Source of the DNA: Aphidius gifuensis
Lineage: Eukaryota > Arthropoda > Insecta > Hymenoptera > Braconidae
NCBI RefSeq assembly: GCF_014905175.1
Contig: NC_057788.1
Span: 18,260,154 to 18,324,153 of the forward strand
Reading direction: 5' to 3'
DNA length: 64,000 nucleotides
Position 1 is the first letter of the stretch. Each line of letters begins with the position of its first letter. The notes beneath the pieces were generated by a model. The model did not search any database, had not been told where the DNA came from, and was given only the letters and a program-made list of their open reading frames with translations. The position numbers and the translations under genes were made by a program. Below are positions 54,376-64,000 of this stretch, one piece after another.

Positions 54376-54379
54376 AGAT

Positions 54380-54699
54380 GATATTATTACAATTTTTTTA
54401 AAATTTTTTTCGTTTAACAAATAAAAATATTTTTAAGCTTACTGAATCTATATATCAAAATTTTTTTTAAAACGTTTTGACAAAAAAAAAAGATGTGATA
54501 GTTTCCATTTTACCGTAAGTTTCAATCTCTTTAGGAACGAAAATAAAATAATTATAATTTTTTTTTTTAAATTCTGAATATATATATTATTATATTTTTA
54601 TTGACTTAGAATTTGAAAATTTATGAATAATGTATCGACATGTTTATTTCTATTTTTTCCCTTATTATCATTGTTTATAAATAATCATATATAATCATC
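54380..54699. other. AT-rich spacer
   Basis: Flank of element A. No gene seen. Confidence 0.5.
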
Positions 54700-55085
54700 A
54701 TTTTTTTTTTCGTGTTTGTTTTCCTAAGCGCTACAACTTTTCCGAATATCATTTTCAAATCAAAGCCATTTTTTTTTGAGGAAAATCCATCAACAGATAA
54801 AATCGGGCCGAAAAAAAAGTGATTTTATCGAAAAATTTTTCAAATAAAAATTGTTAGTTTTGAAGTAAGAAACATTTTGGTCCAAAAAAAAATACAGTAT
54901 CCATTTAAAAAAACTATGTTCATACCTGAAACTCCGCCATTTTGAATTTTTTGAATTTTTTTTTTTTTTTTTTTATTTGTCCCCCTCCAAACCCTACAAC
55001 TTTTACTTGAATCATTTTTCAATTTGAGCTATATTTTTCAAGAAAAATTCATTATCTAATTAAAATGGGACAGTCTGTATAATTC
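54700..55085 (-). mobile_element. Fold-back element, single right arm
   Basis: About 380 bp closely matching 6,735-7,108 (AAAATCGGGCCGAAAAAAAA, CTCCAAACCCTACAACTTTT, AATTAAAATGGGACAGTCTG). Only one arm is present, so this copy is either a truncated or a half-length form of the palindromic element. Confidence 0.8.
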
Positions 55086-55885
55086 ATCTTCTTCCTATCA
55101 TGGCTTTTTCTTTTTTTTTTTTCTTTTTTAAATTTTATATATTATTATTAGTTAGTATATAATTGATACCAACTTTTTTGTTTTTTTTTTTTATTGAAAA
55201 TAAATAAATTTATCTAAAACTACTATAATTTACTGAATTATATCTAATAATGTCATTTTAATATTCGATATATAATTCATCTTCTTCATGTCATGTCTTT
55301 TTCTTTTTTTTTTTTCTTATTTAAATTTTATATATCATTATTGGTCAGTATGTAATTGATACCAACATTTTTGTTTTTTTGTATTGAAAATTAATAAGTT
55401 AAACGAAAACCACTATAATTTAATGAATTATATCTAATAATGTCATTTTCATATTTGATATATAATTCATCTTCTTTATGTCATGTCTTTTTCTCTTTTT
55501 TTTTTTTTTTTTTAAATTTTATATATCATTATTGGTCAGTATGTAATTGATACCAACATTTTTGTTTTTTTTTTTATTGAAAATTATTAAATTAAACTAA
55601 AACTACTTTTATTAAATGAATTATATCCAATTATGTCATTTTAATATTTGATATATAATTTATTTTTTAAATTGTATATATCATTATTGGTCAGTATGTA
55701 ATTGATACCAACTTTTTTGTTTTTTTTTATTGAAAATTAATAAATTGAACTAAAACTACTATAGTGTAATGATTTATATCTAATAATGTCATTTTAATAT
55801 GTGATATATAATTCGTCTTCTTCATATCATGGCTTTTTTTTTTTTTCCTTCTTTCTTAAATTTTATATATCATTATTAGATAGTA
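55086..55885. repeat. Satellite-like tandem array, ~190-bp unit
   Basis: TAATTGATACCAACNTTTTTG recurs at about 55,161, 55,354, 55,545 and 55,700 (spacings 193, 191, 155). Each is followed by TAATGTCATTTTNATATTNG, then ATATATAATTCATCTTCTT. The array continues at 58,997-59,134, interrupted by the LINE. Confidence 0.85.
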
Positions 55886-58800
55886 TATTATTATAATTAT
55901 TATTATTATTTATTTATTCAAAACTCAACAGAGGCTATTGCTTCCAATTACAGAGTTCGTTTCTCATGACGTAATTGTTATCTTTACATTTACATTTATA
56001 TTTATATATACATTTATTACAATTTATTCTGTGCAGCTATATACAATTATTAATATTCAAGTTTATTCCTATATCGTTTTGTTGTTCCATGAGATTAGCA
56101 TATTATTTTATTTTATAGACATATTATTGAGATTTAATTTTGGTATTCTAATTTTCCAAATATTTAAATGATTATTTCAAATATCAAATGAATATTTGGA
56201 ATATTAAATTACTATTTGAAATAAACAGCCTTATGTTGGGCTGTCTTATGATGACAGAGCAGAGTTACCTATCTCTTACATGTAATTAAGCCCTGAAGGT
56301 GCCTCACAGACACATCTTTTACATTTAATAAACTGTCAATAGATAGTCCAGTCTCAGACCAGTTCATACTTTGTGCCAGCCTGTGTGATGGCAAGCTCTC
56401 TTCCAGATTGGTTTTCATGATATTTACATAGAACTTTTTATTGGTATTTCTGGCTCTTGTAGAAGCAAAAGCAGGCATTGCATCATACAGTGTTTTATCC
56501 CTGATTATACCCTGTAGTAATTTTAGGCAGAAGGAGACAACACTACACCTCTCCTCATATCCAACTCAACCATGTTAAATTTATTATATATATATTTACA
56601 GTCCGATCCTCTTTGAGGATATTTACCAGTGACAATAAATTCAGCATATTTTAACATTTTTCTTTGTATCATTTCAAGACGTTTGCTTGTTGTTATATTC
56701 AGATTACCACATACAATCATACCAGACTCTAATTTACTTTTTACGTAGGCATTATACAGTGTAATAAGTGTTTTGGGTGTGTTAAATTGCTTACTATACC
56801 TGAAGATAAACCCCAGCATTTTATAAGCTGAGCTGATGATGTTTTCAACATGAAGGTCAAATTTTAAATTACTTTGGAACATAATACCTAGGTCTAAGCA
56901 TTGTCAACTCTTTTTAGTGTTTTATTGTTTATACTGAAATTATAAATAATTTTTTTATCTTTATTTTTACCAAAAGAGCATACCTGGCATTTATCTTCAT
57001 TTATAATAAGGTTTTTACGTTTACAATTCTCAACAAAAATTTCTATTAATTTCTGTAGCCTAACACAATCATCCGTATCACGAACAGCTAGAAACAGCTT
57101 TGCATCATCCGCATACATGAGGTGCTTAGATGTTACACCATCACCAATGTCATTTACATAGATGTTGAGTAGGAGTGGGCCCAGGTTCGATACTTGGGGC
57201 ATTCCCGATGTAGGAACATATGGTGCAGACAGCTCCCCACCAACGTCAACATAGCTGTTTCTATCTGTTAGATATGAGTAAACTATCTTTATGATCCGAA
57301 TAGGTAGACCTATGTCAATCAGGCACCCTACCAATATACCAAAATCAACTTTATCAAATGCTTCAGACAAGTCTGTGTATACCACATCAACCTGATAATT
57401 TTCCACATCTGCAGGAACAATGTATTGTAACAGTGATAGTAGGTTTGTCACAATGGATCTTCCCGGTAATAATCCATGTTGCCAATCAGCTATTCTATTT
57501 CCGATTAATTCAAATATTATGTGTGATAAACAAGCTTCAATTATCTTGGACATTGGTGATCCAATTGACACAGGTCTGTATTGTTCTACGTCGTTAGGCA
57601 GGCCTTTGTTTTTATACAAAAGGAACAACCCTGGTTTTTTTGAGTTTATTTGGATATATACGTTCTTCTACGATTTTATCTAACAATATTGCTATTGGAT
57701 AGGTAAGATGTTTGTAACATACTCTGACTACACTACTAGGAATTGCATCTATTGCCATTGATTTTTTATTTGGTAGATTTTTGATAATATTGCTAATTTT
57801 TTCTACGCTTAGGAAATTAAATATATTTACTGTTTCACTGTCTGAAGTTAATAGGTCATGAGACTTTACATCAATATCTGATGCTTTGTTATACACACTA
57901 TAAAAAAAATTTGCAAATGCATTAGCAATGTTTTTATTTGATGTAATTTTAACATTGTTTACTACTAATTCCACAACGTGGTTTTGTTTTTGATTATTTG
58001 ATTTAACATTTCTAACTCTGTTCCAAAAAATCTTGGGGTTATTAATTAATGCATTTTCAAGTCTATCATTGTATCTTTTTTTAAGACTCCTAATAATTTT
58101 TTTTGTGTCACGTCTAATAGTTTTATATTCAATAAGATACTCACTTCTGTTGGATTTTTTATACAAGCTCAAAAGTTCATTTTTACGTTTAATATTGTTT
58201 TTCACTTCCCTGTTGTACCATTTAGGATACTTATTATCATATGTTATTTTGAAAAGAGTTTTAGGTATGGAACAACAAAAAAGGGTATATAAGAGTTTGT
58301 ACAGATCATTAGCTAAATCATTAACATTATTTTTTTGTGTCAATACTGACCAGTTAATATAAGTTATATCATGTAATAGTAGTTCATAATTCACTTTGTT
58401 GTAATTAAAATGTTTAGAGTTGTACCCATCCTTAGTATTGTCATCAGTTGTATTATTACTGATATTATTCTTATGTGTTGTATATGTGATTTTAGATTGT
58501 ATGACAAACTGCAGAAGTGGGTGTGCCCTATCTATTCTGGTTAATACCTCATCAGGTTCCACCATACTAACATTAAAATCATAACTAATATTTGACAAGA
58601 TTAGGTCAGGTAAATTTCCCTTATAGTTTAGTATTCTGTTAAATTGTTTCAGCCCAAGTAACAATGACATATTTTTTAACGTTTTAACTTTTTGACTTGT
58701 TACCTTATTATTATTATTATTACTACTATTCTTAATATTATTGTTTCTCATGTTGCCACTGGTGATGTTGTATTCATTGGCGTATTCTGGGGCATTGAAG

Positions 58801-58996
58801 TCCCCCACAAGTAGTATGTCACCAATCAAGCTCTCCACGACTTGACTAAGCTCCTCCAGGAACGTTACAAACGTGTTGTTTCTAATATCAGGTGGTATGT
58901 ATATACCTATGATGTTAATATTAGGTGTATTCGAGTGGACACCTACTGCCTCGATCATTTCATTTTTTAAGTTGAGTTTAGTGGCTTGTTTAATTA
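55886..58996 (-). mobile_element. 5'-truncated non-LTR retrotransposon (LINE) inserted in the satellite
   Basis: Ends in an AATAA/TAA simple-repeat tail at 55,886-55,921. The satellite unit breaks at AGTATAT on the left and resumes at GTATATAATTGATAC on the right, giving a short duplication GTATAT. It starts inside the endonuclease domain, so 5' truncation is clear. The TAA-type tail is known from I-like and some other APE-type LINEs. Confidence 0.82.
56269..58958 (-). pseudogene. LINE ORF2: endonuclease (part) and reverse transcriptase
   Basis: 58,958-57,612 holds the C-terminal half of an APE-type endonuclease (INIIGIYIPPD, ILLVGDFNAPEYAN) and the linker to RT (FNFLSVEKISNIIKNLPNKK). 57,628-56,894 holds RT (YRPVSIGSPMSKIIE, TDLSEAFDKVDF, SNLGPLLLNIYVNDI, catalytic YADDAKLF). 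56,882-56,523 and 56,478-56,269 hold the thumb and C-terminal part. Three one-base frameshifts (near 57,625, 56,890 and 56,520) and a weakened S-G-x-PQ-G motif (SGMPQVSNLGP) make it inactive. The LGPLL-x-N-x-x-x-NDI pattern places it in the Jockey/CR1/I group; the exact clade is unresolved. Confidence 0.85.
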
Positions 58997-59134
58997 CTTG
59001 GGTATATAATTGATACTAACTTTTTTGTTTTTTTTTTTTATTGAAAATTAATCAATTTATCTAAAACTGAATTTACTGAATTATATCTAATAATGTCATT
59101 TTGATATTCGATATATAATTTATTTTCTTTATAT
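58997..59134. repeat. Satellite array, continuation
   Basis: Same unit as 55,086-55,885, ending at ATAT where element F begins (target duplication candidate ATAT at 59,131-59,134). Confidence 0.8.
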
Positions 59135-60179
59135 TGTAGCGAATCTCGCTGCCTTATAGGACAACTAAGACCAACTCAACGGAAATCCTCCAACCGACGA
59201 CTCTGTTTATTATTTTACCGTTTACTATTTCTTGTTGTATATTATTATTATCATTCTTTTTATATTTTCCCCTTTTTCACCAAGAGAAAGAGAGAAGGGA
59301 TAGCTTCGAGTGGGGGCAGACTGGTAGATCCAAGCTGCTCTGAAATATCTTGGGCTGAACTCGCTCTCTTGGCTGTGGGACGTGGTAAGAGATACACGTT
59401 TCGAGATCAGCTCTTGGTTTTACGTTATGTAGGGTACTCATGGGTCTAGCTGGATACTCAGCGGACACGTGGATTTTTAGGTTAGGTTTTTGGGGCGTTG
59501 TCTGTGTGGATCATTAGACAACGTCAAGCATACAATTTTTCATTTAATAATTTAGTTAATTAATTTCGTTAGAAACGCGGTCCCTTTGATTATTTAAATA
59601 AATTCAAGGTCGCGAGTAAGCTTTGTTGTACGTTTTGAGGCTTTTGATTACGTTTTTTTTGGACTTTGAGACTACGTTTTTTTGTATTTTGGATTAAGGT
59701 TTGGATAAATGAATAATTTCGTTTTGGTTTTGAGCATAAAATAATATTGTGTTTTTGTTAATTATTTCGATTTGATTATAATTAATTTTTCTTGTAACTT
59801 CACCCGACCCTTCTACCACAACCAGCACACTGAGCGAGTCTAGCTTCCCTCTAGGCTAGCTGTTGATAATTATTTGGCTAAACTATAATATAATTCGTTT
59901 ATTGAGTATATTTGCTGCTATTTTGTGTCTTGAGAATGAATGTGTTAAGCCCCTTTCGAGTTTCAGGGCGAATTGAGAACTCATGATTTTAACGTATACC
60001 TTTTTCGAGTTTTAAGGTGAATTTAAAACTACACGATTTTAATAATATAGTAATATTAATTAGTAATTTGGGTTTTGAGTTTAGTCAGTTTTGGTATTTT
60101 GGAAGTAATAAATAAATAAACCAAATAATATTTTCGATAACTGGTCCGAGAAGGTAACACGCAGAAATGCCACGTTACA
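59135..60179 (+). repeat. 5' LTR of element F
   Basis: 1045 bp, homologous to 54,375-53,305 in reverse. It is preceded by ATAT and followed by AA and TGGCCTGGGCGAGGGACC (60,182-60,199). Confidence 0.85.
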
Positions 60180-60234
60180 AATGGCCTGGGCGAGGGACCT
60201 GTTGTCAGGAAAATTTTTAAAATCAAAATTTTAA

Positions 60235-60500
60235 TCGTTAACAACTCCGTTATCTATGAATTATTAATTATTAGACGCGATATTATTGGCTAGGTAACGA
60301 CCGACTACCCACTAACAACTCCGTCTAATCAGTTATTTCTTTTAGAAAACGCGATATTAACCCATACTCATTTGTCTAACAACTCCGTTAATTATAAATT
60401 TTAATTGCTTGATAGGTGCGATATTATTGGCTAGTAAACGCGTGACTACCCTCTAACAACTACGCTGAATCTCGTGAAAAATTATATATAACGCGATATT
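60235..60500. repeat. Leader tandem repeat of element F
   Basis: AACTCCGT and GCGATATTA units at ~60-120-bp spacing, the same as in element A (52,975-53,285). They lie immediately downstream of the primer-binding site in both elements. Confidence 0.7.
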
Positions 60501-60964
60501 AAACAAATGGTACTTTTAATCAGGCTAAAATAATATATAAGAACCTTAAAAACTCTAAAAAACACTAAAGAACCCAGTTTTCAATTTAAATATTCGCGCG
60601 GTTATCGGCCATGTTTTGTAGATGTCGCTAGTGACTAAATGCGTGCAAGCTTGCATGTGTGTGGTGTAAGGGCGCCGAGAGCAACGCAGCCGGTTGTACA
60701 ACCGACTGGCCTCACTTTGCTCCAAGCGTCCGATGTTACTACACCGCCATTGCACAACTTTGACAGCTGCCGTACATCTTTACTGAAGAAGTTATATAGT
60801 TAAATTAAATTGTTTATTGAGTTAAATTGAAGTGCCAAGAGGTTATTAATTAATAATATATATTGTTGGTCTACAAAAAGAAAAAAAAAAGGTAATTATA
60901 TTATTTTAATTACTAGTTTTGTGTGGCTTCGTGGGCACCCACGAGGTCCGCGAATAAAAAACGA

Positions 60965-61165
60965 ATAAAATAAAAGTTGACCTGGTGACTTATCGCCGTG
61001 GATTAACACTTTTATTTTATTTATATTAAGGACAAAATCTATAAAACATAATATCATAAATTAATAAATTTGTGTAAGATTAAATAAAATTTTTAAGTCC
61101 TTGTGTATGATCACGAGGCAGAATAAAATAAAAGTTGACCTGGTGACTTGTCACCGTGGATTTTA
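60965..61165. repeat. Duplicated 40-bp leader segment
   Basis: ATAAAATAAAAGTTGACCTG, then GTGACTTNTCNCCGTGGATT occurs at about 60,967 and 61,121. Confidence 0.75.
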
Positions 61166-61779
61166 TTCTATTTGATTGTGTGTGAATAATATCAAAATAA
61201 AAGTTAATATTGTGTGTTCTATATTATATATAAATTAATTGTTTATTAACTATTAAATTATTGTTGAAATTTTGTCGAAAAAAAAAAAAAAAAATCATCG
61301 TGCCTTTGTTTGCCAGAGGCCCTTTGTCGTGCGCGTCGCTCTCTCTCTCACTCTCACGCGTCTATCTGGAAAATCAGGCGACACAAAGGATCTCCTTTGT
61401 GTTGCTTGTCGGGCACGTATTGCATCATCCCCTTTTGTTTTAAATTTATTGGGGGGATTGTTTAAACAATTAAAGTATTAAATAACAATATTTCTTTTTG
61501 AAAAAAAAAATTAAAGTTAAGTTGTTACGGGCTGATTGAATTAGTTGATTTTTTTGGTTCTGGTTTTAAATAAAATTAAAATTAAATTGTTTATTGAATG
61601 AATTTGAATTAGTTTATTTGTTTAGATAAATAGACTGCATTGTGGACCAGGGCAATCTAAAATTTGTTTATTTCAAGTGGATTGTTCTGGATCGGTCATT
61701 CCTATTTAAAGCTAATTGTAGAATCATTTGGTCAATTGATTTAGTTATTATTTAAATAATATAGCCGACTCGCGTATAA

Positions 61780-62260
61780 TTAGATTGTTCGTAGCTGGTC
61801 ACTCAGGCACCAAATCAATCATCTTGATTATTATTTATACGGTCGAGTTTTAGAGTAGATTATTGGGGGATAAATTAATTACGGTAACTGGCCAATCAGA
61901 TACCAATCCAAGTAATTGATTTATCTCATACGGTCAAGTCATTGTATAGTGATTGGATTGTTGGTAGCTGGCGACTCAGATACCAAGTCCATCAACTTAA
62001 TTATTATTTAAACGGTCGAGTTTTAGAGCAGGTTGTCAGAAGATAAATCAATTACGGTAACTGGCCACTCAGATACTGTTTTAAGTAATTGTTCTATCTG
62101 TTCGGTCGAGCTTTATAATAGAATTGTTTTTAGAATTAATCAATTAAGGTAACTGGCCACTCAGATACCAACACAATTAATTGATTTATTCGACGGGTAA
62201 AATATCTGTAACAAATTGATTAGCCGTTGTCTTGGCCGACTCAGGACCTAATCAGCTAGT
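61780..62260. repeat. Leader tandem repeat of element F, ~90-bp unit, six copies
   Basis: CTGGCCACTCAGATACCAA-type cores at about 61,795, 61,888, 61,978, 62,061, 62,154 and 62,232 alternate with AATTGATTTAT and ACGGTCGAGTTTTA. The repeat lies just before gag. Confidence 0.8.
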
Positions 62261-62612
62261 TTTGGCTATAAATTGTTCGATTGGATCGTTAATTCGGGAT
62301 TCTCAGTATAACAGTTGTTCGATGTTAATATACGGTTGCTAAATTCGTGATTTTAACCGGGCCGTGTTATTAGCTAGCTTGATTAATAATTAAAACTCAT
62401 TTTTGTCAATAAATCGCTATATTATCGCTATATCGATTTATTCTCGATTATTTCCAATAAGAATCAGGGAATCATCTCTGTGTTGATCAAAAGGAATTTT
62501 GACTAATTCTGACGTAAAATTCTGATAAATTAAAAATAACAACTTCGATTTTGATTTACGTAATTGTTGTTGGTCCACCACATTGACCCACTTGTGTTGT
62601 TGATTAATCAAT

Positions 62613-64000
62613 ATGTCGAATAATGTAGCAGTTGTTAAAAAGCGAGGTAGGCCACCACGTAACCCTCCAACTTTAGGAAGCGCGGCTAGCTCCACCACGG
62701 AATTGAATGAAGATCTGGCTGCTGGATCCGTGATTGGTGATGTTGTCCCAGCGGTTACGCTGACACAAGCATCACCGGAGGATCAGGCAACTGGTAATTC
62801 AGGTCGACTCCCATCTCGTCCAGGCTCTTTTCTCTCTTCTATAGGAAGCTTTGGAGATTTATTTGGGGATGACGTGGATCCCGGGGATAATAACAATTCG
62901 GTGGACCCCCCTCGTCTCCTTAGCGAACGTATTACCACTCCGACAGGTCAATTTCCGCTGACGGGGATTTGTTTCTTGGACCTTCAGGTGGCGGATCCAA
63001 TCCACCCCTGGCTAAAGGACTCACCAAGACTAACAAAATTGCAAGAGAAAAACCACCAGTACCAACACTACCACGTTTTGTTGACCTGCCGCGAGACCAT
63101 GAAGGTCCAGTCCTACGTAGTAGGTTCAGCTCGCGTAGACCGGCAGGTGATGATCTACCAAGTCGTCAGGTTGATCCTGATGATGATCTAGGTAGACTCA
63201 AACCACCACGCCAACAAAAGACTAAAACCCAGGCGGATGACCGCCAGGTTTTAAACTCAAATTCGCGTCGTCTTCCAGAGGCACCACCATATATCCCAAG
63301 ACGTCAGGATTATCCTGAAGATAACTTGGAGTATTTGGAGCCCCCACGTCCTCAAAAGACCAGAAACTTGTTGTATGATCAACGAGTTTCTGGAGCAATC
63401 TCGCGCCGTCTCCCAGAGGCACAACCATGTATCCCAAGGCGTCAGGAATATCCTGAAGACGAATTGAAATATGTGGAGCCACCAGTTAGACAAAGGACCA
63501 GAATTTTGTGATATGATTAACGAGATTCTGGTGTATATACTCGCCACCAACCAACAGAGCGTGAACGGGTTAGTTCAAGTCATCCAGGTCGCCCTGATTA
63601 CGACTTGGGTTATCAAGATGCTCCGCGTCGCCAAGTAATAAGTCCATCATTAGAAGACCTTCGGATTGTAGAACCGAAACCACGTCGTCAGAATCCCGTG
63701 ATAAGGGTACTTCTAAATTTTCACCTCCAACTCTCTGGAAAACCAGGAGAGGATGTGGAGGGATTCCTTTTTAGAATTGACCAAGCGCGAGAAATAACCG
63801 TTGCCTCTGATCAAGAAGTCCTTTCGGCTCTCTCTTTTTGTTTACGTGGTCCTGCGTGGTTCATGACCCACCTCGAAGACTTGCATAGTTGGGAAGCTGC
63901 TCGAGAAGCTTTTCGTGATAGCTTCGCAGATCCCGACTATCAACGGGCTCTAAGAGAAGAAATTGACAAGCGCACTCAAGGTTCCACGGAATCTATTCGA
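62613..64000 (+). pseudogene. gag of element F (frameshift and stops; continues past the window)
   Basis: The ATG at 62,613 opens a basic AT-hook-like start (KKRGRPPRNPP) and a Ser/Pro-rich region. A one-base shift near 62,970 moves to the second frame (LFLGPSGGGSNPPLAKGL), which carries two or three copies of a ~44-residue repeat (SRRLPEAPPYIPRRQDYPED, then LEYLEPP). TGA at 63,509-63,511 and a TAA shortly after break it. From about 63,525 the frame is open to the window end and reads into a capsid domain (RVLLNFHLQLSGKPGEDVEG, ALSFCLRGPAWF, AREAFRDSFADPDYQRAL), ending at a conserved-looking RTQGSTESI segment as in gypsy gag. Confidence 0.75.

Larger units (their letters stand above)
31977..54379 (-). 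mobile_element. Element A: Ty3/gypsy-type LTR retrotransposon, internally deleted, containing B, C and D
   Basis: Both LTRs end in TGTA/TACA and are flanked by the 4-bp duplication AGAT (31,977-31,980 and 54,376-54,379). The 5' LTR is 53,305-54,375, the primer-binding site 53,302-53,285 (TGGCGCCCCAACAGGG), the polypurine tract 32,716-32,702 and the 3' LTR 31,981-32,701. The leader is cut by element B at the AAGC duplication and resumes at 34,251. A short ORF region follows, but no pol, so most of gag-pol is deleted. Element F at 59,135 is a second family member in plus orientation, and shared leader sequence confirms the reading. Confidence 0.9.
59135..64000 (+). mobile_element. Element F: LTR retrotransposon of family A, cut by the window end
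   Basis: 5' LTR 59,135-60,179 (TGTAGCGAATC...CGTTACA), primer-binding site from 60,182, a long leader and gag from 62,613. The LTR and leader landmarks (CCTCACTTTGCTC, GACAGCTGCCGT, TTGTGTGGCTTCGTG) match element A in order, which identifies A and F as one family and shows where B interrupted A. No 3' LTR lies in the window. Confidence 0.85.

Overview
This window looks like intergenic or heterochromatic DNA from an AT-rich insect genome. A hymenopteran parasitoid wasp is my best guess, from the mobile-element set and base composition, but nothing in the sequence proves it. I see no clearly intact host gene. The window is mobile elements stacked on each other, broken pieces of host genes that still carry introns, and several kinds of tandem and inverted repeats.

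Layout. 1-5.6 kb: a decayed Polinton/Maverick (integrase tail with chromodomain, protein-primed DNA polymerase B with four stops and a frameshift, and an intact small gene). Its two divergent genes share an intergenic region that looks like a two-way heat-shock promoter. 5.7-7.1 kb: a tandem repeat and a ~940-bp fold-back element. 8.4-21 kb: a graveyard of host gene pieces with splice sites still visible (WDR7/rabconnectin-3B, a RING finger, a Myb/SANT-like exon, RPA1, a cationic amino acid transporter, ATG4). These are mixed with a tRNA-derived SINE, a nearly intact Harbinger (HARBI1-like) transposase and a decayed Fanzor, the eukaryotic relative of TnpB/Cas12. 17.8-20.7 kb: palindromes in alternating orientation and a 31-bp CCGG-rich minisatellite. 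21-25 kb: a second Polinton remnant (polymerase and integrase fragments, a capsid-type protein, a second copy of the small gene family, and a degenerate acidic ORF). 25-32 kb: mostly AT-rich DNA with a Helitron remnant split by another SINE copy.

31,981-54,375 is a four-level nest of Ty3/gypsy retrotransposons. Element A (minus, TSD AGAT) contains B (minus, TSD AAGC). B contains C (plus, rearranged), and C contains D (plus, TSD TGTT). D is a young CsRn1-type element with open gag and pol frames. The elements explain each other's breaks: A's leader resumes beyond B, and C's gag zinc knuckle resumes beyond D. 54.7-59.1 kb holds half of the fold-back element and a ~190-bp satellite into which a 5'-truncated LINE inserted. 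From 59,135 to the right edge is element F, a second copy of family A with a long repeat-rich leader and the start of gag.

The strongest candidates for a second look are the Fanzor remnant, the heat-shock-type promoter of the Polinton, the paired small Polinton proteins, the cluster of intron-bearing host gene fragments, and the structured leaders of retrotransposon family A.
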